Shown: positions 15,533 through 24,926 of the stretch, piece by piece
How the letters are laid out: the number at the start of each line of letters is the position of its first letter
How positions within the stretch are numbered: the stretch's first letter is position 1
Assembly (NCBI RefSeq): GCF_046097065.1
Contig: NZ_CP175563.1
Span: 868,001 to 932,000 of the forward strand
DNA: 64,000 nucleotides
Origin: Syntrophus buswellii
GTDB taxonomy: Bacteria; Desulfobacterota; Syntrophia; Syntrophales; Syntrophaceae
Reading direction: 5' to 3'
Position numbers and translations under genes: made by a program
Notes under the pieces: generated by a model
What the model saw: only the letters and a program-made list of their open reading frames with translations
Databases searched by the model: none
Told to the model about the DNA's origin: nothing

Positions 15533-16786
15533 ATGGACATGAATGGTTTGACGGCGGATCTCTTAAAAAGACATGCCGATAAAAAAATCATCATCTTCGG
15601 CGCCGGCACCGGGGGACAGGCGCTGTACCGCTTCTTCGAGAGGGCTGGAGTCGAGGTCCTGTATTTTATCGACAATTATAAAAAGGGAAATCGAATGTTC
15701 GGAAAGGCCGTCAACTCGCCTTACGACATCCTCTACGAGAAGATCAGCGACATCCTGGTCGTGATCAGCGCCTGCCGGGACTGCCATGTTTTTCAAATCA
15801 AGGAGCAGTTGGTCGGACTTGGGTTGAAAGAGGGTGTCCACTTTGAGACGGTGATGTTTAATGATCTTTATGCCCCTCTGGACTATCTCGATCCCTTCCT
15901 GGGATACAACCGGGGGGGCGACCTCATGGGCTTCAAGATTTTCGGGAAAGATTCCGCCCGGGCAACAAGAATCGTCGTGCTGGGCGGTTCAACATCGGAT
16001 CCGTCCTTTGGCGGCTATAAATCATGGCCGGAATATCTCCATGAGCAGTGCGTTCAATCTTCCTTGGATGCCGTCGTCTACAACGGGGCAATCGCCGGGT
16101 ACTTTTCCGCGCAGGAAATGCTGAAATGCATCAGGGATTGCCTGACTCTCTCGCCTGATATCGTCATCACCTTTGACGGTTTCAACGATGCCGTTCTGGA
16201 GGTGCAACCGGAGTACCCCCTTTTTCATCCCTACTGTAAAAAGACTTTCGACACCATGTTCGAGGCGACAGCCAGAATCGACATCAGCATCAACCATGAA
16301 TTGAAAGGCGTTACCCTTGGCTGTGAAAATCATGGGAACCGACCTCAACGCTGGTATCAAAACCTGAGGATTATCAGGGCGATCTGCCAGGAATTCAACA
16401 TTCGATATCTCCCGTTTCTGCAGCCGACCTCGCTGTACCGTCAGGCTGAGGGGGTGGAAGACGACGGAAAAAAATCGGCAATCGAGCGTTTTTATGGAGA
16501 AGCGGCTCTCCTGGCGAGGCAATCCGGATTCATTCTTGATGCCACGTCCATCCTGGATGGAATAGACAGCGCATATGTGGATTTTGCCCATTACAGCGAG
16601 TCAGGAAACGAAGCCATTGCGCAATTTGTCTTTCAATTTGTCGGATATGATGAAGACTTCGCGCACCAGGCACATGGAGGCCGATGCGGCCCGGAGCAGG
16701 GGGATGCAGAGGCAGGCGACCTCGCCGTTACCCCGGGGCGCAATTCCTCCGGATATTTGGAGCCTACAGGAGAGCGTGCAAGATGA
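15533..16786 (+). CDS. Rossmann-like domain fused to SGNH-type hydrolase
   Basis: 417 residues. Residues about 15-110 form a Rossmann-like domain (KKIIIFGAGTGGQALYRFF, YFIDNY, ISDILVVISA). From about residue 145 an SGNH/GDSL-like esterase fold follows: block I VLGGSTSDPS with the nucleophile Ser, NGAIAGY for block II, TFDGFNDA for block III and DFAHYSESGN carrying the Asp/His pair. It may add or remove an acyl group on the glycan. The last 35 residues are Gly/Pro-rich and look unstructured. The same N-terminal domain type precedes the FkbM enzymes downstream. A 7-G run lies at 15912-15918. It overlaps the next gene by ATGA. Confidence 0.8.
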   Translation: MDMNGLTADLLKRHADKKIIIFGAGTGGQALYRFFERAGVEVLYFIDNYKKGNRMFGKAVNSPYDILYEKISDILVVISACRDCHVFQIKEQLVGLGLKEGVHFETVMFNDLYAPLDYLDPFLGYNRGGDLMGFKIFGKDSARATRIVVLGGSTSDPSFGGYKSWPEYLHEQCVQSSLDAVVYNGAIAGYFSAQEMLKCIRDCLTLSPDIVITFDGFNDAVLEVQPEYPLFHPYCKKTFDTMFEATARIDISINHELKGVTLGCENHGNRPQRWYQNLRIIRAICQEFNIRYLPFLQPTSLYRQAEGVEDDGKKSAIERFYGEAALLARQSGFILDATSILDGIDSAYVDFAHYSESGNEAIAQFVFQFVGYDEDFAHQAHGGRCGPEQGDAEAGDLAVTPGRNSSGYLEPTGERAR

Positions 16787-18621
16787 ATGTGCTGGGAATA
16801 TCCGCCTATTATCATGACAGCGCCGCTTCGCTGATCAGGGATGGAGAGATCGTGGCAGCCGCCCAGGAGGAACGGTTTACCAGAAGAAAGCATGATCACG
16901 GTCTCCCGGTGCAGGCCATCAATTTCTGCCTGGAAACCGGCGGATTGAAACCCCATGATCTTGACGCTGTCTGCTACTACGACAATCCCTTTCTGACCCT
17001 GGATCGGTGGCTGAAAAACTGTATCCAGGAGGGGGATGGCAGTAAAAAATTAATCGAGAAATCCTTCTCAAGTCTCTTTGCCGAAAGGCTTTGGGTGCAT
17101 GACGCGATCCGCGAGACGCTCGGTTGCCTGGGAAAAAAGGGGAAGCTTTTCGTCTGCGAACACCATATTTCACATGCCGGTTCAGCATTTTATCCATCAC
17201 CTTTTTCGAGTGCGGCGATTATGACCGTTGACGGCGTCGGCGAATGGGCTACGACAACCATCGGCGTGGGCAACAAGAACGAAGTGGAGATCCTCAGGCA
17301 GATCAGCTATCCGCATTCGCTGGGTCTGCTCTACAGCGCCATGACATACTTCTGCGGATTCAAGGTCAATTCCGGCGAATATAAGCTGATGGGGCTCGCC
17401 CCGTATGGAGAGCCAAAATATGTCGACCTGATCAAGGATCATTTAATCGAGATCAAGGAGGATGGCTCATACCGCCTCAATACAACGTATTTCGCCTTCA
17501 CGAGGGATACGGCAATGACGGATGATTATTTCGGTGGACTCTTTGCCGGCCGGCGCCGGGAAGCCGATGCCCCCATTACCAGGCGCGAAATGGACCTGGC
17601 GGCATCTGTTCAGAACGTCACGGAAGAAGTCATCATCAGGATGGCAAAAACAGCAAAAAAAATAACCGGAGAAACCAAGCTGTGCCTGGCCGGCGGCGTT
17701 GCCCTCAACTGCGTGGCCAACGGGAAGCTGCTCAAGGAAAAGATCTTTGACGACCTCTGGATTCAACCGGCCGCCGGGGATGCCGGCGGTAGCCTGGGAT
17801 GTGCTCTGTACTTCTATTATCACTGCTCAGGGAAGCAGCGCGCAACCGGAGTTCGCGATATGCAGAAAAACAGCTATCTCGGTCCCGGGTTCTCCCTGAA
17901 TGAAATACAACACTATCTCGATTCGAACGGCATCACCTATCGCCTGTTTGGTGACAAGCAGGCGCTGGCGGCGGAAATCGCCGAACGGCTCGCCGACAAC
18001 AACACCATCGGCCTGTTTTCAGGCAGGATGGAGTTCGGACCCCGGGCCCTGGGAAATCGCAGCATCATTGCCAACCCAATGACCGGCGGAATGCAGTCGA
18101 AGCTCAATGTCAAGATCAAGTTCCGGGAATCCTTCCGGCCCTTTGCCCCGACGGTTCTTTCCGAGTCCGTCAGCCGATACTTCGACCTGGATCAGGAGAG
18201 CCCCTACATGCTTCTGGTGGCCGAGGTCAAGGAGGGGCTGCGCAGATCCTTTGACCTGACAGAGCTGTTTGCTGAAAATGGGGATGACATGCTGCCGATC
18301 GTGAATAAGGAGAGATCGACCATTCCGGCGGTGACACACGTGGATTTTACGGCACGAGTCCAAACCATCAGCGAGGACGACAACCCTTTCTATTACGGCA
18401 TCATCAAGGCCTTCGAAAGAATCACTGGCTGTTCCGTACTGGTGAACACCTCATTCAACGTTCGCGGTGAACCCATCGTCTGCTCTCCCCAGCAGGCCTA
18501 TGCGTGCTTTATGCACACGGATCTGGATGTCCTGGTTCTGGAGAATTTTCTTATTCTGAAAAGCGATCAAAACCCGATGTTGCAAGGGATGGATTGGAGG
18601 AACGAATATGAGCCTGACTGA
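16783..18621 (+). CDS. NodU/CmcH/TobZ-family carbamoyltransferase
   Basis: 612 residues from the ATG at 16783 (AGGAGAG upstream). O-carbamoyltransferases move a carbamoyl group from carbamoyl phosphate, through an adenylate, to a sugar or antibiotic hydroxyl. Seen: the N-terminal Kae1-like domain (GISAYYHDSAASL, EERFTRRKHDHG), the metal-binding EHHISHAGSAFYPS near residue 125, GGVALNCVANGK near 305, and the YrdC-like C-terminal part with RMEFGPRALGNRS near 415 and FRPFAPTVL. It probably carbamoylates the island's sugar. It is translationally coupled to the SGNH gene, so acylation and carbamoylation may be linked. An A8 run lies near 17655. Confidence 0.93.
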   Translation: MNVLGISAYYHDSAASLIRDGEIVAAAQEERFTRRKHDHGLPVQAINFCLETGGLKPHDLDAVCYYDNPFLTLDRWLKNCIQEGDGSKKLIEKSFSSLFAERLWVHDAIRETLGCLGKKGKLFVCEHHISHAGSAFYPSPFSSAAIMTVDGVGEWATTTIGVGNKNEVEILRQISYPHSLGLLYSAMTYFCGFKVNSGEYKLMGLAPYGEPKYVDLIKDHLIEIKEDGSYRLNTTYFAFTRDTAMTDDYFGGLFAGRRREADAPITRREMDLAASVQNVTEEVIIRMAKTAKKITGETKLCLAGGVALNCVANGKLLKEKIFDDLWIQPAAGDAGGSLGCALYFYYHCSGKQRATGVRDMQKNSYLGPGFSLNEIQHYLDSNGITYRLFGDKQALAAEIAERLADNNTIGLFSGRMEFGPRALGNRSIIANPMTGGMQSKLNVKIKFRESFRPFAPTVLSESVSRYFDLDQESPYMLLVAEVKEGLRRSFDLTELFAENGDDMLPIVNKERSTIPAVTHVDFTARVQTISEDDNPFYYGIIKAFERITGCSVLVNTSFNVRGEPIVCSPQQAYACFMHTDLDVLVLENFLILKSDQNPMLQGMDWRNEYEPD

Positions 18622-18943
18622 TCAGGAAAGAACGAAAATTCATGAAATCGCATCCCGGCTGAACGGGAAAATCGCGAATGCCTTTCCCGATGCCGACGGC
18701 GGTTCCGATAGTTATTTCAGAGACAGAATTGATTTGAAACTCTTTGAGCGACCCATGTTTGAATATGCCTTTGAGACTCCCATGGAACTGATGGGAGAAC
18801 TTGAAGGAATGTGGAAATATCAGGATGCGGACTTCATGCGTGACTTTATGGCGGTCTGTACGGCTGCGGCGTTTAAATGCCGGCATGCACCGGCCGATGA
18901 GGAAGGGGCAAAAGGGATCTCCGCTTTCATCTATGAATTTTAG
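18608..18943 (+). CDS. Small acidic protein of unknown function
   Basis: 111 residues, overlapping the carbamoyltransferase by 14 bp, with GGAGGAACGAAT before the ATG, so it is probably translated. It is charged and soluble, predicted mostly helical, with no signal peptide or membrane segment and two Cys near the C-terminus (CTAAAFKCRH). I do not recognise a family. The overlap suggests that it works with the carbamoyltransferase or the following methyltransferase. Confidence 0.65.
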   Translation: MSLTDQERTKIHEIASRLNGKIANAFPDADGGSDSYFRDRIDLKLFERPMFEYAFETPMELMGELEGMWKYQDADFMRDFMAVCTAAAFKCRHAPADEEGAKGISAFIYEF

Positions 18944-19047
18944 AGCTGCTCACGGGGCAGCACGGCTTGCGAAACGGAAAAAATCCATGATGTCTCCTCC
19001 ATGCCTCATCGTGCCTGCTTTGAATTGAACGAAGAACGGAAAATTTT

Positions 19048-20223
19048 ATGTTTGAACAGCCAATGATCCCGGGAAAAAAGGCCAAATCGAAGGTCATTGT
19101 CTTCGGGATCGGCCAATTTTTCCATACCTTGAAAGATGATCTGTTTGAAACCTATGACGTCGTTGCCCTCATGGATAACGATGAACAGAAACAAGGCGTT
19201 CTCGTTAACGGCGCAGAGGTCGTTCATCCCGGAGAAATCCGGAACTACGCTTTTGACAGCGTGATCATCACCATCATCCTTCACCAGGAGCAGGTGGTCA
19301 GGCAACTTCTTGGCCTGGGCGTCCGTAAAGAGAAGATTGTTTTAGCTGCCAATTTTTTGATGAAGAACGATGAAGGCAATCTCTATGAATATTATATTGA
19401 TGACCAGTCCGGCATTTCCCTGAGATACACTGTGACAAAAGGCACCATTGTTCCTGTTGAAAAAAATAATTTCACATTTCTCGTTCCGTCTCATGACGCG
19501 GTCATCGCGTCCTCTCTGATCAACAGCGGAGCGTTCTCTCAAAAAGAACTGGATGCCTTTTTCGGTTTGGCCGGAACATATTTCGGCGCCAGAAGGGGCG
19601 TTTTCCTGGACGTTGGCGCCAACATCGGCACCACCAGTCTGGCAGCGGCAAAAAATGATCATGTGTCCCATGTGATAGCGATCGAGCCATCCAGCGACAA
19701 TTTTGCCCTCTTGCAGTGCAACATTTACCTGAACAAACTCCATGGCAAGATCAGAGCCATTCACGCCGCCGCTTCCAATTCGAATGATCCTGTCGATCTG
19801 CTCCTGTCACCGGACTCATCGGGAGATCATCGGGTGAGAAACAGTGCGGCTCGTGCTCCGGATTCCAAGGTGGAACGGATTGTGGCCGTAACGATCGATG
19901 ACGTGGCGAAAGATTGCGCCGATGATGTCGCATTTATGTGGATTGATGTTCAAGGCTATGAATATTTCGTCCTCCGGGGAGCGGAGCGGCTGTTATCCCG
20001 TTTCGGGAAATTGGCCGTACAAATGGAATTCTGGCCTTATGGCCTGGAGGAGACAAACACGACGGAGCTCCTGTGCCGGTTCTGCAAGGATCATTTCTCG
20101 AGATATGTCGATGTTCGGGAATACCTGAATGTCCAGGGCGAAAGCGTTCACAGCATTTCGGAGATCGATCTTCTGCCAACGCGGTACAGGGATACGTATA
20201 CGGACATATTTCTCATCCCCTGA
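19048..20223 (+). CDS. FkbM-family methyltransferase with N-terminal Rossmann-like domain (copy 1, divergent)
   Basis: 391 residues. N-terminal about 110 residues: a Rossmann-like domain (SKVIVFGIGQFFHTLKDDL, ALMDNDEQKQG). From about residue 180 comes a SAM-dependent FkbM fold: VFLDVGANIGTTSLAAAK (SAM loop), IAIEPSSDNFALLQCN, AFMWIDVQGYEYFVLRGAE and the closing KLAVQMEFWPYG. FkbM enzymes O-methylate sugars or polyketides. It begins the methyltransferase block, 104 bp after the small protein gene. It is clearly more distant from the next three copies than they are from one another. Confidence 0.88.
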   Translation: MFEQPMIPGKKAKSKVIVFGIGQFFHTLKDDLFETYDVVALMDNDEQKQGVLVNGAEVVHPGEIRNYAFDSVIITIILHQEQVVRQLLGLGVRKEKIVLAANFLMKNDEGNLYEYYIDDQSGISLRYTVTKGTIVPVEKNNFTFLVPSHDAVIASSLINSGAFSQKELDAFFGLAGTYFGARRGVFLDVGANIGTTSLAAAKNDHVSHVIAIEPSSDNFALLQCNIYLNKLHGKIRAIHAAASNSNDPVDLLLSPDSSGDHRVRNSAARAPDSKVERIVAVTIDDVAKDCADDVAFMWIDVQGYEYFVLRGAERLLSRFGKLAVQMEFWPYGLEETNTTELLCRFCKDHFSRYVDVREYLNVQGESVHSISEIDLLPTRYRDTYTDIFLIP

Positions 20224-20238
20224 ACAGATCGGAGAACC

Positions 20239-21405
20239 ATGGGTACGCATTCAGAAAAGGCCAACAGGGATTACCGGAAGGATCTTGCCGCCTATCTGGA
20301 CACGGTCAGGGACCAGGGGCGGAATTATCTGGAGGCTGCCCTTCAAGATCTCCGGCGATCAAAACATGTCTGCCTGTTCGGCATCGGGAAAACATTTCAC
20401 CCGGTGATGGACACGTTGAGGAATCATGCAGGCGTTCAAATCAACCTGCTCTCAGATAACGATCCGTCCAAATGGGGGAAATCTTATCCCGGGAATTTGA
20501 TCTGCATGTCACCTCATGATCTCGAAGCCTACAAGGGGCAGGTTGCCGTTGTTCTAGTCACTCAATATTATGGGGAGATCTACGAACAATTGAGAAACAG
20601 TGGGTTCAACCCCATACATGTTCTGATGGTCTTTCGGCTCCTTTACGGCGATTTTTTCAAAAGCAAGGGCAATATCGATACGATAGCGGAAAAAACCCTG
20701 GCGCTGCTCGAGATATTGGAAGACGAGGAATCGAAGGAAGTGCTGCTTACCCTTGTCCACAACTGGTTCGATTTCAGCATGGACGATGCCGGCTATGGGG
20801 GAATCTGTTCCGGCCATCCCTATTATCCCGAGGGGATTATTTCGTTGGGCGAGCAGGAGATCTTTGTGGATGCCGGTGCATACGATGGCGATACGTTGAT
20901 GGAATTTTTGGACAGGACCGGGGGAAAATTCGCTAAAATCTTCTCGTACGAACTGGACAAGGACAATTTCCTCCGGCTGGAGCATACCGTCGATGAGCTG
21001 GAGGCGTCGATACGCGATAAAATAACGCTGTGCCCCGTCGGACTCGCGGATGAAGAAAAGGAGATCCGTTACGAAAAGGGAGGCGGGCAGGGGCTGAATT
21101 CCTGCGTCATTGAAGGCGGCCGTGGAATGAATGTCGGTCGGATTGCCAGGTTGTCGGAACTTTTAAAAGGCGAAGCGGTGACGTTCATGAAAATGGATAT
21201 CGAGGGGTTCGAGATGAAAGCCTTGCGCGGAGCTGAGGAGATGATCAGAAGGCACAGGCCGAAGCTTGCCGTCTGTGTTTATCACAGGCCTGAACACTTG
21301 TGGGAGGTGCCGTTATTCCTGAAGAAAACGGTTCCAGACTATAAGCTTTACCTGAGGCATCATGGAATTCTCGAATATGACACCGTATGCTACGCGGTGC
21401 CGTAA
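20239..21405 (+). CDS. FkbM-family methyltransferase with N-terminal Rossmann-like domain (copy 2)
   Basis: 388 residues, 15 bp after copy 1, with CGGAGA before the ATG. It shares its whole length with the next two genes: a short helical start (DYRKDLAAYLDTV), a Rossmann-like domain (VCLFGIGKTFHPVMD, LLSDNDPSKWG), a helical linker, then the FkbM domain (FVDAGAYDGDTLMEFLDR, FSYELDKDNFLRLE, FMKMDIEGFEMKALRGAEE) and the end KLAVCVYHRPEHLWEVPLFL. Probably O-methylates a sugar hydroxyl. Paralogues in tandem suggest methylation of different positions or residues. Confidence 0.88.
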   Translation: MGTHSEKANRDYRKDLAAYLDTVRDQGRNYLEAALQDLRRSKHVCLFGIGKTFHPVMDTLRNHAGVQINLLSDNDPSKWGKSYPGNLICMSPHDLEAYKGQVAVVLVTQYYGEIYEQLRNSGFNPIHVLMVFRLLYGDFFKSKGNIDTIAEKTLALLEILEDEESKEVLLTLVHNWFDFSMDDAGYGGICSGHPYYPEGIISLGEQEIFVDAGAYDGDTLMEFLDRTGGKFAKIFSYELDKDNFLRLEHTVDELEASIRDKITLCPVGLADEEKEIRYEKGGGQGLNSCVIEGGRGMNVGRIARLSELLKGEAVTFMKMDIEGFEMKALRGAEEMIRRHRPKLAVCVYHRPEHLWEVPLFLKKTVPDYKLYLRHHGILEYDTVCYAVP

Positions 21406-21420
21406 GCTCCGGATTGATGG

Positions 21421-22611
21421 ATGCATGATGGCGAGGGGCATTACGATATCACGGAAAGGGATCTCTTCGTGAGAGATTATCAAAAAGAAATGGCGTCCTA
21501 TCTGGACGGCTTGAAGGCCGGAAGGGAGGATCGCCTGGACCGGGCCATCGAGAGAATTCGGGAGTCCAGATATGTCTGCGTCTTTGGTGCCGGCATGACG
21601 TCGCAACGCATCGTGTTCCTGCTCCGCTCGCTTTTCGCTCTAAGAATCGACTTCATGTGCGACAACGATGCGGCGAAATGGGGAAAGTGTTTTTACGGGG
21701 ACCTTGTCTGCCTTTCCCCCGCGGAGCTCCGGAAGCAACGGGCCGAGGTCGCCGTCATTGTCGCATCGATCTTCTGGGAACCCATCTATGCGCAGCTTTG
21801 TGAAATGGATTTTGATCAAATCTATGTATTCGGGGAATACCGGCTGGCCAACCGCGACTTTCTCCACGACAGGGACAATCTTCCCGCCATCAGGAAAAAC
21901 GTTCTGCACCTGATGGAGATCCTGGAGGATGACCACTCCAGAGGCATTCTGAACGTCTTGATCCGAAACTGGTTCGATCCGGACTTTTCCGGGGCCGTTT
22001 TGAAAGCCATCTGCACGGGAGATTCCCATTATCCCATGGGGATTATTGATTTGACGGATCAGGAATCCTTTGTCGATGCCGGTGCATACAACGGCGACAC
22101 CCTGTTGGAATTTATCGATCGAACCAGGGGCTCGTTCGAGGAGATCCATGCCTTCGAATTGGATCAAGGAAACTTCAAGGCCCTGGAGAGCACCGTGAAC
22201 CGCCTGGACGGTCAAACCAGGGACAAAATTCACTTATATCCCTGCGGCGTCTGGAACGAAGAAAAGATGATCGGCTACGAAGCGGGGTATCGCAAGGGTG
22301 AAGATTCGCGCATCAGCGAAGCCGCCGGCGCCGTCAACGTGGCCAAAGTCGTGAGACTTTCCGATATGTTGAAGGATAGAAAAGTCACCTATCTCAACAT
22401 GGACATCGAAGGCTCTGAAATGGAGGCATTGTCCGGGGCCGAGGAGCTGCTTGTACGGCAGAAACCCAGACTGGCCATCTCCATTTATCACAAGCCCCGG
22501 CATCTGTGGGAGATTCCCCTCTATCTGAAGCGCCTGGTGCCTGAGTACAAGATATACATCAGGCATCATGCCGTTTTGGATTGCGAGACGATTTGCTATG
22601 CCACCATTTAA
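21421..22611 (+). CDS. FkbM-family methyltransferase with N-terminal Rossmann-like domain (copy 3)
   Basis: 396 residues, 15 bp after copy 2. Same architecture: DYQKEMASYLDGL start, VCVFGAGMTSQRIVFLL with FMCDNDAAKWG, then FVDAGAYNGDTLLEFIDR, IHAFELDQGNFKALE, YLNMDIEGSEMEALSGAEE and RLAISIYHKPRHLWEIPLYL. The ribosome site is weak, so translation may depend on the upstream gene. Aligned motifs place it with copies 2 and 4 as products of tandem duplication. The substrate is unknown. Confidence 0.88.
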   Translation: MHDGEGHYDITERDLFVRDYQKEMASYLDGLKAGREDRLDRAIERIRESRYVCVFGAGMTSQRIVFLLRSLFALRIDFMCDNDAAKWGKCFYGDLVCLSPAELRKQRAEVAVIVASIFWEPIYAQLCEMDFDQIYVFGEYRLANRDFLHDRDNLPAIRKNVLHLMEILEDDHSRGILNVLIRNWFDPDFSGAVLKAICTGDSHYPMGIIDLTDQESFVDAGAYNGDTLLEFIDRTRGSFEEIHAFELDQGNFKALESTVNRLDGQTRDKIHLYPCGVWNEEKMIGYEAGYRKGEDSRISEAAGAVNVAKVVRLSDMLKDRKVTYLNMDIEGSEMEALSGAEELLVRQKPRLAISIYHKPRHLWEIPLYLKRLVPEYKIYIRHHAVLDCETICYATI

Positions 22612-22637
22612 CAGGGCTTCCATGATCGGGGATTTAG

Positions 22638-23843
22638 GTGATGAGAGAGTTGAAGGCCGCTGGAAAAAATGCATGGGCAGCGGGGCAGACCGAGGAACGG
22701 ATGAAAGATTATAAAAAAGAGATTGAACAGCTGCTGGACCAAGTGGGGGAGCAGAAACCGGATCCCGTGGCGGAGATCCTCGAGCGCATAAACGGTTCAA
22801 AATATGTCTGCGTTTTCGGTCTGGGCACGATATCCCATCCGATCGTTGCCGCGATCAGAAATTTCACGACGCTCCAAATAGATTTTGTCTGTGACAACGA
22901 TCCGGCCAAATGGGGAACCTATTACCATCAGAATCTGAAATGCCTTTCGCCCGATGAACTGGCTGGATTCGGCAATGATGTTGCCGTGCTCATCGCGACG
23001 CAATCGTACCGCGAGATCCACGAACAGCTCAAAAAGAGGGGTTTGAACAATATACATGTCATGACGGAATATCGATTGCTGAATCAAGCCTACCTCCAGC
23101 GCCCGGAAAACCTTGAAGTCATCAGGCGCAACGCCGTCAGGATGGTGGATCTGTTGAGCGACGAGCAATCCAGAAGGATTTTATTGGTCCTGATCAGCAA
23201 CTGGTTTCTTTTTTCTATCGAAGGTGCCGGCTACCGCGGTATCTTTTCCAGGGACCAGTATTATCCGTCTGATATTATACAGTTGCGGCCCGATGAAGTC
23301 TTTGTGGATGCCGGGGCCTATAATGGCGACACGCTGCTGGAATTCGTGGACAGAAGCGGGAAGGAATTCAAATCCATCTTCGCCTTTGAGTTGGACAGGA
23401 ACAATTTTACGGACCTGGAAAGAGCCTGCGGCCAATTGGATCCAGCGCTGAGGAACAAGATTGCATTGTACAATTGCGGTCTTTGGGATGAGCAGACAGA
23501 GATATCCTACAAAAGTGGCGAGGCCGGAAGTGAAAGCTCCTGTATGAATGTGATCGGTTCCCCCGGAGAAAGCGGCAGGGCTGTCCGGCTCTCCGATATC
23601 ACGGGAGATGCCGAGGTGAGTTTCATCAAAATGGATATTGAAGGTTCTGAGTTAAAGGCTCTGCTGGGGGCTGAAGAAGTCATCAGGAATCAGAAACCGA
23701 AGCTTGCCGTCTGCGTGTATCACAGGCCGGAACACCTTTGGGAAATTCCCTCATACTTAAAGAGCCTCGTGCCCGAATATAGAATCTTTCTGAGGCACCA
23801 TACAAACCTTGAGTATGAGACCGTATGTTATGCGGTTCCGTAA
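22638..23843 (+). CDS. FkbM-family methyltransferase with N-terminal Rossmann-like domain (copy 4)
   Basis: Up to 401 residues. The GTG at 22638 is followed at once by an ATG, and the ATG at 22701 (MKDYKKEIEQ), with GAGGAACGG upstream, is an equally good start by comparison with copies 2 and 3. Motifs: VCVFGLGTISHPIVAAI, FVCDNDPAKWG, FVDAGAYNGDTLLEFVDR, IFAFELDRNNFTDLE, FIKMDIEGSELKALLGAEE and KLAVCVYHRPEHLWEIPSYL. The C-terminal 60 residues are almost the same as in copy 2. Last of the methyltransferase block, 20 bp before a radical SAM gene. Confidence 0.87.
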   Translation: MMRELKAAGKNAWAAGQTEERMKDYKKEIEQLLDQVGEQKPDPVAEILERINGSKYVCVFGLGTISHPIVAAIRNFTTLQIDFVCDNDPAKWGTYYHQNLKCLSPDELAGFGNDVAVLIATQSYREIHEQLKKRGLNNIHVMTEYRLLNQAYLQRPENLEVIRRNAVRMVDLLSDEQSRRILLVLISNWFLFSIEGAGYRGIFSRDQYYPSDIIQLRPDEVFVDAGAYNGDTLLEFVDRSGKEFKSIFAFELDRNNFTDLERACGQLDPALRNKIALYNCGLWDEQTEISYKSGEAGSESSCMNVIGSPGESGRAVRLSDITGDAEVSFIKMDIEGSELKALLGAEEVIRNQKPKLAVCVYHRPEHLWEIPSYLKSLVPEYRIFLRHHTNLEYETVCYAVP

Positions 23844-23863
23844 GAGATTGGAGTGGAGGATCC

Positions 23864-24913
23864 ATGCAGGAAAAAGCGATCGAAGAAGCCAAGCGAACCA
23901 AACTGCGCCGTGAAAAGCCCGGCGTCTATGAGAAAATCATCCGGATCAGTGAACGCCATGCGCAGGGGATTGCCACACCCATCATCGATATTGCGTACAG
24001 CCATGCCTGCAATCTGAAGTGCCGGCATTGTTCGGCGGCCAGATTTGAAAATAAAGGGCGCAAACTGACCCCTGTCGACTTGAAAAACCTCAGTGATGAG
24101 GCGGATGCTCTCGGCCTGTGCCAGTTCAACCTCTCCGGCGGTGAGCCGCTGATTTTCAAGGATCTCGATGAAGTTATCGCTGCACTTCAACCGGACAAAT
24201 TTCACCTCAGCATGAGTACCAACGGCCATTTTCTGACACCGGCCATGGCCAGGCACCTCAAGGCGATCGGCCTGGACAAGGTAAAGATCAGCATGGATGA
24301 TTTTGACGAAAAGCTGCACGACGCCAACCGGGACCATCCCGGGGCCTACAGGAAGGCCGTGGATGCAATGATGAATGCCCGCGATGCGGATCTCAGCGTG
24401 GTGGTGCAGACGGTAGTGACTCACCAGAATTGCAGCACGGAAAGGACTCTTCAAATGGCGAGGTTCGCGCAGGAAAACGGCTTTTCTCTCGATGTCATGG
24501 TGGCGCGGGCCATCGGTGCGTGGGAGGGCAGACATGAGGTGCTGATCACGCCGGAAGATGCGGAGTTTCTCAGGAAGGCCCATGAGGAGTACCCGGTTCT
24601 GCACCGCGACACCTTTCCCTCGTACGGCATGGACAAGGGATGCGGCTGTGTCCATTCCACGCTGCACCTGACGCCGTACGGTGATGTCCTGCCCTGTGTG
24701 TTCATCCACATTTCCATCGGCAACATCTTTGAAGAACGTCTTGCGGACATCATCAGTCGCGGTCAGAGCATCAAGGTTTTCAACAGGTTCAATCGGCTTT
24801 GTCTGTCCGGCGAAAACAGGGGGTTTATTCAAAACTACATGACGAAATTTTATGGCAGACCCCTGCCGCTTCACTGGAGCGAAGCCTTTGAAAAGGAGGA
24901 CTTTTTGTCATGA
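23864..24913 (+). CDS. Radical SAM protein with C-terminal Cys-containing extension (1 of 2)
   Basis: 349 residues from the ATG at 23864 (GTGGAGGATCC upstream). The [4Fe-4S]/SAM loop is CNLKCRHC (Cx3Cx2C) near residue 50, followed by the GGEP-type motif NLSGGEPL near 95 and MSTNGHFL. The C-terminal part GCGCVHSTLHLTPYGDVLPC resembles the first half of a SPASM/twitch auxiliary-cluster region. The family covers many oxidative or rearrangement reactions and the substrate is unknown. In this setting it might modify a sugar (dehydration, epimerisation) or a peptide to which the glycan is attached. Followed 13 bp later by a second radical SAM gene. Confidence 0.88.
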   Translation: MQEKAIEEAKRTKLRREKPGVYEKIIRISERHAQGIATPIIDIAYSHACNLKCRHCSAARFENKGRKLTPVDLKNLSDEADALGLCQFNLSGGEPLIFKDLDEVIAALQPDKFHLSMSTNGHFLTPAMARHLKAIGLDKVKISMDDFDEKLHDANRDHPGAYRKAVDAMMNARDADLSVVVQTVVTHQNCSTERTLQMARFAQENGFSLDVMVARAIGAWEGRHEVLITPEDAEFLRKAHEEYPVLHRDTFPSYGMDKGCGCVHSTLHLTPYGDVLPCVFIHISIGNIFEERLADIISRGQSIKVFNRFNRLCLSGENRGFIQNYMTKFYGRPLPLHWSEAFEKEDFLS

Positions 24914-24926
24914 GGCAGGTGCGCGC

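Noticed and set aside
15912..15918. G7 run in the SGNH gene, and A7-A8 runs in the SGNH and carbamoyltransferase genes, as phase-variation tracts
   Set aside because: Runs of this length occur elsewhere in the window in housekeeping genes (G/C7 in arcC and the quinone-reductase gene), so they carry little weight beside the two G10 tracts.
23828..24874. 348-codon minus-strand ORF
   Set aside because: Antisense of a radical SAM gene with all key motifs on the plus strand.
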